Positions 44,294 to 50,301 of a stretch of 53,950 nt of DNA are shown here, piece by piece; the stretch's first letter is position 1, and each line of letters starts with the position of its first letter. The stretch comes from Blastopirellula sp. (GTDB lineage Bacteria; Planctomycetota; Planctomycetia; Pirellulales; Pirellulaceae), in NCBI GenBank assembly GCA_002733575.1, contig NVWB01000022.1, forward strand, positions 1-53,950, written 5' to 3'. The notes under the pieces were generated by a model. The model did not search any database and was not told the DNA's origin. It saw only the letters and a program-made list of their open reading frames with translations. The position numbers and the translations under genes are program-made.

Positions 44294-44514
44294 AACACCA
44301 ACGGTGTTTTACCCCAAAGCCCAGGGTCAGCCCATCGTCGCGCCACCCTGGGAACTTGATTCTTGAGAAACCTACCCTGTAGGGGTTGAACACGAATCGG
44401 CCCGTTGTTCAACACTTTCAGCGTTGGTCTTAATATACATCACAACCCAGGGTACGCGTTCCTGCTCCGCAGTCACACGAACCCTAGGCTCTGGAGTTCA
44501 ACACCGTTGGTGTT
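44294..44514 (+). repeat. 221-bp interspersed palindromic element, copy 2
   Basis: Bounded by AACACCAACGGTGTT (44294-44308) and AACACCGTTGGTGTT (44500-44514), exact inverted copies of one another. It aligns along its whole length with the reverse complement of 36064-36286. Internal features in order: a CCCAGGGT/ACCCTGGG hairpin, TACCCTGTAGGGG, a CAACACTTTCAGCGTTG palindrome and a CCCAGGGTACGC arm whose partner has decayed here. Short open frames across it are chance readings of the repeat. Confidence 0.88.
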
Positions 44515-44552
44515 GTGGTGGAGAATGGATGTTGCCAATAGGATCTTCTTCT

Positions 44553-44587
44553 CGTCGTGTGCCACTGGCATTTTGCCAGTGCGGAAG
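44553..44587 (+). repeat. 35-bp direct repeat, left copy, with REP-like palindrome
   Basis: A 35-base stretch starting CGTCGTGTGCCACTGG and ending TGCCAGTGCGGAAG is identical to 45894-45928. It contains the CACTGGCA/TGCCAGTG hairpin. The two copies bracket the small RNA and the Abi_2 gene. Confidence 0.9.
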
Positions 44588-44801
44588 CTTGTATCCACCC
44601 GACTATTTAATTAATGGAAGCAGAACCGATCAAATCCACTAACCCCGTTTCAGTGGGTAACTACAACGGTTAAACTAGTAGTATCAAATAAATGGGCAAT
44701 TAACGAGTTAGGTCGCTACTAATGCTGGCACAGTTCGGGTTCAAAATAAGGAAATGCTTAACATTCATAAGTGTTTTTTCCGATTGTAAATCAAACGAAC
44801 A

Positions 44802-44829
44802 TTGCCTGTACTGCTGTATATGTTATAAT
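44802..44829 (+). promoter_or_regulatory. Promoter of the small RNA upstream of the Abi_2 gene
   Basis: TTGCCT (44802-44807) and a perfect TATAAT (44824-44829) are 16 bases apart. Transcription would begin near 44836, five bases ahead of the first stem of the small RNA. Confidence 0.65.
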
Positions 44830-44835
44830 AGGATC

Positions 44836-44900
44836 AACATACCGGGTGTTTCCCTCCTATCGCCGCAGATAGTGACAGACATAATGGCCCGGTTTTTTTT
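44836..44900 (+). ncRNA. Small structured RNA upstream of the Abi_2 gene (abiF-motif-like)
   Basis: A likely RNA of about 65 bases ending in an eight-U tract. Outer stem: ACCGGG (44841-44846) with CCCGGU (44888-44893), then U run to 44900. Second stem: UGUUU (44847-44851) with AGACA (44877-44881, one G-U). Inner hairpin: CUAUC (44857-44861), loop GCCGCA, GAUAG (44868-44872). CCCUCCU (44852-44858) sits partly single-stranded between the stems and is complementary to the GAGGGG Shine-Dalgarno of the downstream gene. A conserved RNA (the abiF motif) has been described upstream of Abi_2-domain genes with a terminator between; this looks like a member, though I compare from memory. Role: possibly antitoxin or translational control of the Abi protein. 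Confidence 0.65.
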
Positions 44901-44944
44901 ATGCGCGGACCCCATTGCCCCACCTCTATTTAAGAGGGGCAATT

Positions 44945-45865
44945 GTGAATAATTCGAACACAAAGAAGTCTTTCTCAAAGCCGTGGCTGTCTTACGATGC
45001 TCAAATCACCTTGCTCCAAAATCGTGGACTCATAATCGACGACAAGGCCAAAGCATGGAAATTTATTTCGCATATTAATTACTATCGATTCAGCGGTTAC
45101 TGCCTCGCGTTTGAGACTGAGAGACACACTCTAAAAGAGGGAACGACTTTTGATCAAATCTGTGAAGCCTATCGGTTTGATACCACTTTAAGAGATTTAC
45201 TCTTTGAAGCAGTTGAAGCCATAGAACTCGATTTCAGAACAATTATTGCACATAGCTTTGGAGAAAATCCAGGGCCATTTGGCTACACGGACGCGTCAAG
45301 TTTTGATCCTCGATTTTCACATATGACTTGGCTTGAGCGATTAGAGGAGGAGGTTGAAAGATCCCGAGAACTCTTTGTGTCGCAGTTTAAGCACAAGTAC
45401 ACTGAATACCCACTTCTTCCAATCTGGATGATGATGGAGATCATGTCGTTCAGCAATCTGTCCCTCATGTACAAAAATTTACTTAGAGACTATCAGAAAC
45501 CCATTGCCAATCGCTACAAATTGCAGCCACGTACTCTCAAAAGCTGGATTCACCATATTGTCTACATCAGAAATCTCTGTGCCCATCACTCTCGGATATG
45601 GGACCGGGACTGGAAAATTAAACCCAACTTGCCGCCCGCTAATCATTGGAATCCCCCACTGATCTCCAATAACTCAAGCTTGTTTGTAACACTTCTGATA
45701 TTGAAGAAGATGATGGACTGTGTGCCAGCAATTAGAAACAGCTTTGTACAAGATTGGAAAACTCGCATCATGCAGCACATCGATAACCCTCCACCAGTCT
45801 CGAATGCAAATGAACGGATGGGCCTGACTGTGAACTGGAAAGCGCATCCAATCTGGCGCAACTAA
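44945..45865 (+). CDS. Abi_2 family protein (AbiD/AbiF-type HEPN abortive-infection factor)
   Basis: A 306-residue protein of the Abi_2 family (AbiD, AbiF), associated with abortive infection against phages. Landmarks are the N-terminal KPWLSYDAQITLLQNRGL, the ISHINYYRFSGYCLAF segment, FDTTLRDLLFEAVEAIE, the central LPIWMMMEIMSFSNLSLMYKNL and the HEPN-like R-x4-H motif in YIRNLCAHHSRIWDR, which in such proteins forms an RNase site. The chosen start is GTG 44945, six bases after GAGGGG; a TTG at 44915 would give a longer but unsupported form. A small RNA with its own promoter lies just upstream and 35-bp direct repeats flank the unit. Expected outcome is RNA cleavage and growth arrest on infection (family knowledge). 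Confidence 0.9.
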   Translation: MNNSNTKKSFSKPWLSYDAQITLLQNRGLIIDDKAKAWKFISHINYYRFSGYCLAFETERHTLKEGTTFDQICEAYRFDTTLRDLLFEAVEAIELDFRTIIAHSFGENPGPFGYTDASSFDPRFSHMTWLERLEEEVERSRELFVSQFKHKYTEYPLLPIWMMMEIMSFSNLSLMYKNLLRDYQKPIANRYKLQPRTLKSWIHHIVYIRNLCAHHSRIWDRDWKIKPNLPPANHWNPPLISNNSSLFVTLLILKKMMDCVPAIRNSFVQDWKTRIMQHIDNPPPVSNANERMGLTVNWKAHPIWRN

Positions 45866-45893
45866 CGAGCGACACCACAGTTCAAGAATACTG

Positions 45894-45928
45894 CGTCGTG
45901 TGCCACTGGCATTTTGCCAGTGCGGAAG
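45894..45928 (+). repeat. 35-bp direct repeat, right copy
   Basis: Identical to 44553-44587. It begins 29 bases past the stop of the Abi_2 gene and contains the REP-like hairpin CACTGGCA/TGCCAGTG. Confidence 0.9.
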
Positions 45929-46016
45929 TGTTAGATTTTTGTGGAAAACGCTGGAGTAGTGTGATATATTTGGTTGTTCTGCTGTCAACTACATCGATAC
46001 CAATTAGAGATCCAAG

Positions 46017-46481
46017 ATGGGCCATCATATTTCGGCGATTATTTCAAAGGCACCTTATAATGAAGAAGCTGCTAAAGAATATGATTTGCCGGTGTTTGTC
46101 GAAAAAGGGTTTGCCATTGATGGTTTAGATGCATCTCATTCGGATTACTGGACTGAGAAGCTTAATCTTGAATACCTGGAAGAGAGGATAATTGTTCTCG
46201 ACTCTGTCACCACGCATCATTTTTCTCAGGCATTATTCGAAAACCAAGTCTATGCGATCATCAATACCGATTACTTAGGCGGCAAAGGTGATCAGGCCGC
46301 CAGTGTTTACCAAGAGGGACAGATAATTTATTCGAGCGAGAGAGAACGATTGGGACCAATTAACCATGCGTTGAAACTGATCGGTGTCAAAAAACCATTG
46401 TTGGGTGACCGATTTACTTCGATTGGATTAGCAAAGTATCGGTGGTTTGATGATCACTTCGAGAAGTATGAAGACTTGTAA
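46017..46481 (+). CDS. Hypothetical protein, possibly immunity-like
   Basis: A 154-residue soluble protein, mixed alpha/beta, with no signal peptide and no known catalytic motif. It begins MGHHISAIISKAPYNEEAA and contains FALFENQVYAIINTDYLGGKGDQAAS-like strands (motifs FENQVYAIIN, LGGKGDQAA). I do not recognise a named family; proteins starting MGHH-x-SA are known to me only as hypotheticals. It heads a run of five small same-strand genes (46017-48230) that look like an immunity or accessory gene array. The start lacks a good ribosome site. Confidence 0.6.
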   Translation: MGHHISAIISKAPYNEEAAKEYDLPVFVEKGFAIDGLDASHSDYWTEKLNLEYLEERIIVLDSVTTHHFSQALFENQVYAIINTDYLGGKGDQAASVYQEGQIIYSSERERLGPINHALKLIGVKKPLLGDRFTSIGLAKYRWFDDHFEKYEDL

Positions 46482-46501
46482 TAGAGAAAAATCAGGAATA
46501 A

Positions 46502-47014
46502 ATGTCTAAGCTACAAACAAATCGTGATTTATATCTTGCAGTAGAAAGCCTTGTCAGTCGGTTTAAATCCAACAGCCGCTCACTTGAACAATTCTTGCTT
46601 GCTCTTTTACGAGCTACTGAACCTTTCAGTAGTTCTGAATGTCTCTCACTTGATGATTTTTATGGCTTGATATCTGAGTCTTTTACCATTGAGCCTTACC
46701 AATTTGAGCACAAGTGGCTTGGGCTATACGATCAATTTCCAACTGAATCATCGGACTTCGATGGGTGGTGCGGAACATTAAAACAGCAGATCGTTGACCT
46801 TCACGAAATGGAGGAATGCGGAGCATTGGAGAACAAGTATCGTAGTCTTGGTATTCAGTCACCTCGTGGTTCACAATGGTATAATTTCGTTCCTGTGGAC
46901 TACCTAGAATGTGCGATGGCTGGATCAATTGAAGATGCTAACATCGATGAGTTCTCTCTAGTTACATGGGAACAATTTAAAGGCTTTATTTATTGTGGCC
47001 AGATATATGAGTAA
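46502..47014 (+). CDS. Hypothetical protein, immunity-like
   Basis: A 170-residue soluble acidic protein, helical in the first half (LYLAVESLVSRFKS, LEQFLLALLRATE) and richer in aromatic residues later (FDGWCGTLKQQIVDLHEMEE). AGGAAT precedes the ATG at eight bases. It is 20 bases after the previous gene, so likely in one operon. Size, acidity and context fit immunity proteins of polymorphic toxin systems, but no toxin gene is visible and no family is assigned. Confidence 0.62.
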   Translation: MSKLQTNRDLYLAVESLVSRFKSNSRSLEQFLLALLRATEPFSSSECLSLDDFYGLISESFTIEPYQFEHKWLGLYDQFPTESSDFDGWCGTLKQQIVDLHEMEECGALENKYRSLGIQSPRGSQWYNFVPVDYLECAMAGSIEDANIDEFSLVTWEQFKGFIYCGQIYE

Positions 47015-47042
47015 GGTAAACAAAAAGAGTAGTTGAATCATC

Positions 47043-47465
47043 ATGGCACGTCGTAAGGAATTAAAAAATATCGCAGCAGGCATCGTAGGCTCTTTCATTA
47101 GTAGAAACAATGATATCGATGGTTATTGGGGGATTGGGAAACTCTATAGCTTTGCAAAACTGAAACAAGTAGAAATGGTTCAACTTGATCTATTGAACTT
47201 AACAATAACCCCTGCATCAAAAAAGTTTGTATCGCTAGTTAATCTTTGGAACTCAAAGTTGACAAACCATCTTGAAAGAAGGGATATTCCGAGTTCATGG
47301 ATCCAGTCAGTGATTGTTACAGCAAAATTCAACGAAGAATATGATCAAATGTATCATCTCTGGAGATCAGTACCCGGCGACAATTGCATTTGCACATGCG
47401 AGATCAAAGTGGACAATGGTAGAGTCTATTTGGCGACAGTGAGCACAAACTGTTATTCCTCATAA
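47043..47465 (+). CDS. Hypothetical protein, immunity-like
   Basis: A 140-residue soluble protein, basic at the N-terminus (MARRKELKNIAAGIVGSFISR) with the segment NDIDGYWGIGKLYSFA and a C-terminal pair of strands containing CICTCEIKVDNGRVYLATVS. I do not recognise a family by name, though the IAxGIxxSFxSRNND-(x)-GYW beginning feels like a recurrent small-protein family. It is 28 bases after the preceding gene on the same strand. Confidence 0.62.
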   Translation: MARRKELKNIAAGIVGSFISRNNDIDGYWGIGKLYSFAKLKQVEMVQLDLLNLTITPASKKFVSLVNLWNSKLTNHLERRDIPSSWIQSVIVTAKFNEEYDQMYHLWRSVPGDNCICTCEIKVDNGRVYLATVSTNCYSS

Positions 47466-47579
47466 TCCAGATAGAGCAATGCGCAGAGGATGATTTAATT
47501 GATTAAAGCAAAACGGATCAAGTTGTGTTAAAATCTAGATGATCTGTAATTAAATGCAGCACACACTGACGGAACTATT

Positions 47580-47954
47580 ATGCGAGCTATTGTCAGCACA
47601 ACATGCACAAACTCCGGTTCACCAAGAATTGATGGCACAAGACTCACGTGCGCCAATGTCACGCAGTCGCTTTACTATGGATACGAATTCTCGCTAGATG
47701 AGTACCTTGCCACGTACGAATACCTTTCACGACCTGATATTCTTAACTGTTTGCAATATTGTGCCACGCAACAATGCATAACTGACAATGTCCACAGCTT
47801 CTGCCAACAATGTACACTCGACAAGCGACCAAAAGACCCTGAACTTACACGTAAGTACGACGAATTCTATAAGGATGAATCTGATGCTAACGAAACAGAA
47901 GATGTGTGGCGGATTGCTGAACAAATACTGGCTAAATACAATTCTTGCAAGTGA
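47580..47954 (+). CDS. DUF433-like antitoxin-type protein
   Basis: A 124-residue protein whose central part (about residues 12-60) matches the DUF433 pattern: G-S-P-R-I-D-G-T-R-L-T, then a helix with a Y-G-Y-E-F-S-L-D-E-Y-L spacing, YLSRPDILNCLQYCA. DUF433 proteins have a winged-helix-like fold and often act as antitoxins of VapC-type partners, but no toxin gene is adjacent. The C-terminal 60 residues are cysteine-containing (CQQC) and acidic and are not part of the standard domain. The preceding 114 bases include a decayed copy of the 42.7-kb repeat. Confidence 0.55.
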   Translation: MRAIVSTTCTNSGSPRIDGTRLTCANVTQSLYYGYEFSLDEYLATYEYLSRPDILNCLQYCATQQCITDNVHSFCQQCTLDKRPKDPELTRKYDEFYKDESDANETEDVWRIAEQILAKYNSCK

Positions 47955-47975
47955 TGTAGGCTGGATGACACACTG

Positions 47976-48230
47976 ATGAATATCTTAGAACTCAATATAG
48001 ACTTAGACAATTCACTATCAGTCTCTCAAACAAATAAATTTTGGGATGAATTTATCCTAGATGCTATAGAAAAGAACAATTTGCAGTATGGAGGATTGAA
48101 CCATGGATTTGTAGAGCCATCCGGAGATTTCATCATAGGTGAGTCGCACAGTGAACTCATACAATCTTGGCTAAAATCTAGAGACGAAGTGATAAGTTTC
48201 TCGGTGAGAATTATCGAAGACGCTACATAA
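47976..48230 (+). CDS. YggL-like (DUF469) small protein
   Basis: An 84-residue protein whose middle matches the YggL/DUF469 family: FWDEFILDAIEKNNLQYGG (residues about 23-41) corresponds to the family core F-x-x-E-x-I-E-x-N-x-L-x-F-x-G, followed by a later helix SELIQSWLKSRDEVISF. E. coli YggL binds the 50S ribosomal subunit. Here the N-terminal basic region of E. coli YggL is absent, so it is shorter than usual. It starts 21 bases after the DUF433-like gene and closes the run of small genes. Confidence 0.55.
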   Translation: MNILELNIDLDNSLSVSQTNKFWDEFILDAIEKNNLQYGGLNHGFVEPSGDFIIGESHSELIQSWLKSRDEVISFSVRIIEDAT

Positions 48231-48824
48231 CCTAATCACCTCTTGCTGGCTGCGCCGCCCCGATAGCCGAGCTATCGGGGGTACCCGTGGTTTCTTTTCA
48301 ATCGAATCCATTTTTTAACCCGGCGGGCCTTACATTCGTTTTGTAAACTGAACCAGAGTTCGGTTCAAATTTTACCGAACAAACTGGGGTCATTTTTATA
48401 AAGGACAAGCGGGTGGTTGAGCAGATAATTTTTGCTGAGAACAGGTTTCTACTGGGGGGAAAGGTCGCGTTTTCGACGTGTAGAAAACTGGCGAATTGGA
48501 CATTTGTCCATGGACGAATAATTGGCCAATGGATGAATTTTGGTTCACTCCAATCGACCCAGAAATTGCGGTTGCCGTAAGTCGTTTAACTGCCGTAGTT
48601 ACGACGATGCAAAAATCGGAGAAGTGGCCCATTTCCCGTTTGAAAAGGGATGATTTAGCGACTCAAAATTTATCCACTGGACAAATCCGCCGCAGCAGAG
48701 GGGTTTTCTGGGGAAATTAGCTAATGGATGTATTTGGTCAAATGGGCACGTGAATTCCAAACTATTTAACTGATCCAAAGCATGCCCACTCGAAAGCGCG
48801 AGGGCATGGCACACTAGCACCCGG
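48231..48824. other. Intergenic region with hairpins, no clear gene
   Basis: About 594 bases. A perfect hairpin, CCCCGATAGC, loop CGA, GCTATCGGGG (48258-48280) may terminate the small-gene operon. A REP-type palindrome is at 48781-48812. Between 48300 and 48760 there are only short overlapping open frames on both strands with no ribosome site and several self-complementary scraps (GGACATTTGTCC at 48499-48510); I could not identify it and cannot exclude a decayed gene. Confidence 0.4.
48781..48812 (-). repeat. REP-like palindrome with TGTGCCA head
   Basis: CATGCCC (48781-48787) pairs with GGGCATG (48802-48808), with a nested CTCG/CGAG inside; read on the minus strand it is TGTGCCATGCCC followed by its complement. 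It has the same TGTGCCA head as the other REP-like copies in this window but a different hairpin arm. Confidence 0.7.
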
Positions 48825-49742
48825 TTATTTTTCTACTTCCAACACTTCATTCACTACTGGGGCTTGGTGTGAGTGTAAATGCGGTGGTTCTAGATACCCG
48901 ATGGCGTAGGCAACTCCGACTCCAACTAGTAGCAAGATCGATAGCTTCCAGCGATCATGCGAGTGGAATTGGACTTCAGGCAAAATATCTCCCAGGGCCA
49001 GGCAGATGAAGACGCCGGCTGAAAAACCGAGGGCACAGCCGACCACGTAGTGTTGGGTGTCGCCGAAGTTGGAGAGGCTGTTCATAAACAAGATCACGCC
49101 GATAGGGCACATACTGGCGTAGCCGATGTTGACGAGGTTGATTGCTTTGGGCGACCACTTGCTGGCTCGCATCACGAAGGTGATCGATAGTGCATCAAGC
49201 GGTTTGTGCAGCACCACGCCGAGGAAAACACCGATGCCGACTAATCCGTAAACTGGTTTATCGTGCGTGGCGGCCACTACGCTGGCGGCCAGGGCAATTC
49301 CATCGATGAGTGTGTGCAGGGCCAAGCCAAGAAAAATTCCTAACCAACGCATGGGCGAAGGATCGAGTTCGTGTGCGTGACCATGGTGGTGGTGATGATG
49401 GGGTTCGTGATCGCAGTTCTGATGTTCGTCTTCGACTGCTTCGGGGAACTCTTCTTCGATGGGTGCATGTTGATGAAAGTGAAAGACCCGCATCATGAAG
49501 AACATGGTGACCATGCCGATTAACATCGAGATCACCGCCGCATCCATCGAGCCACTTTCAGACGCCGCGTGCGGAAGCAAGTGCAGCACGCCAATGCCCA
49601 GCATTAACCCGCCGACAGCACTCATCACCAGCTGCATCCTGGTATGCGTTAAACGTACCATGCCTGGCAGCCAACCGCCGACCAATGAGGCGGTAACGAT
49701 CAACGCACAATAAATTGTCAGGATGATAAAAACAGGGTACAT
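48825..49742 (-). CDS. ZIP family metal transporter
   Basis: A 305-residue ZIP (ZRT/IRT-like) divalent metal importer with eight membrane helices. A histidine-rich cytoplasmic loop (about residues 87-124, including a run of six His) sits between helices 3 and 4. Helix 4 has HTLIDGIALAAS and helix 5 has GVFLGVVLHKPLDA, the metal-binding pair of the family. It is transcribed away from an ArsR regulator and a zinc-type P1B ATPase, which makes zinc its most likely substrate. The intergenic region holds a candidate operator. Import and efflux genes side by side are unusual, unless this ZIP is itself an exporter or is oppositely regulated. Confidence 0.9.
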   Translation of the reverse strand: MYPVFIILTIYCALIVTASLVGGWLPGMVRLTHTRMQLVMSAVGGLMLGIGVLHLLPHAASESGSMDAAVISMLIGMVTMFFMMRVFHFHQHAPIEEEFPEAVEDEHQNCDHEPHHHHHHGHAHELDPSPMRWLGIFLGLALHTLIDGIALAASVVAATHDKPVYGLVGIGVFLGVVLHKPLDALSITFVMRASKWSPKAINLVNIGYASMCPIGVILFMNSLSNFGDTQHYVVGCALGFSAGVFICLALGDILPEVQFHSHDRWKLSILLLVGVGVAYAIGYLEPPHLHSHQAPVVNEVLEVEK

Positions 49743-49882
49743 AAGGCCGCTTAAAGTTTAGGTTGCACACTAGAGCGGCCTGGTAGTTCAAGCCAATCTA
49801 CCCAAGTTACGTGGATTCTGGCGGATTACAAGGTCAAATGAATTGCGAAACTGGGATTTGACCATCTTAATAAATCACCCAT

Positions 49883-49907
49883 AATTCAATTAAACAATTG
49901 CTGAATT
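49883..49907. promoter_or_regulatory. Candidate ArsR-type operator between the ZIP and regulator genes
   Basis: Inverted arms AATTCA (49883-49888) and TGAATT (49902-49907) with 13 bases between, containing a further CAATTG palindrome (49895-49900). It lies 43 bases ahead of the arsR start in the divergent region. AT-rich imperfect dyads of this size are usual for SmtB/CzrA-type regulators, but the arms are short. Confidence 0.4.
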
Positions 49908-49949
49908 GATGAAACGAAGCGAAACCCCTTCACAGCCCCAGGTTTGCCC

Positions 49950-50294
49950 ATGCAATCGCTGCCCGAATGCCAAGCGGATGATCACGAAGATAATCGTGCG
50001 ATACCGCTGCCCGACGAAATTTCTTGTAACACGGCCGCCGCTTTGTTCCGTGCGTTGGGCGAACCGTCTCGCTTGCAACTAGCGATTATTTTGGCCCAGC
50101 AAGAAATGTGTGTCACGCAACTGGCCAAAATTGTGAACGATAGTTTGCCGTCGATTTCGCAGCGGTTGAAGTTATTGAAGGCCGAACGCATTGTTACGTC
50201 TCGGCGAGAAGGCAAACATGTTTTCTATAAATTGGACGATGATCACATTGCCCAATTGATACGCAACGCCGTTGAACATGCAGGGGAGAAGTAG
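49950..50294 (+). CDS. ArsR/SmtB-type metal-responsive repressor
   Basis: A 114-residue winged-helix regulator. Residues about 28-100 form the ArsR domain: LFRALGEPSRLQLAIIL, MCVTQLAKIVNDSLPSISQRLKLLKAERIV (recognition helix SLPSISQRLKLL) and the wing RREGKHVFYKL. The last helix has D-x-H-x10-H-x2-E (DDDHIAQLIRNAVEHAGE), the alpha-5 zinc site of the SmtB/CzrA group, so it should sense zinc or a similar metal and release DNA on binding. ATG 49950 is preferred to an in-frame TTG at 49944. The ATPase gene starts seven bases after its stop, and the ZIP gene is divergent. Confidence 0.92.
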   Translation: MQSLPECQADDHEDNRAIPLPDEISCNTAAALFRALGEPSRLQLAIILAQQEMCVTQLAKIVNDSLPSISQRLKLLKAERIVTSRREGKHVFYKLDDDHIAQLIRNAVEHAGEK

Positions 50295-50301
50295 ACAGCG
50301 T

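Noticed and set aside
44405..44642. Short open frames of 69-72 codons over the 221-bp repeat, with readings such as NTFSV and HNPGY.
   Set aside because: They are translations of the repeat element; the two overlapping frames have no ribosome site, and the same DNA in the other copy is interrupted.
48396..48720. Overlapping open frames of 74-78 codons on both strands.
   Set aside because: No ribosome site, composition unlike a real protein, and mutual overlap. The region is kept as unexplained.
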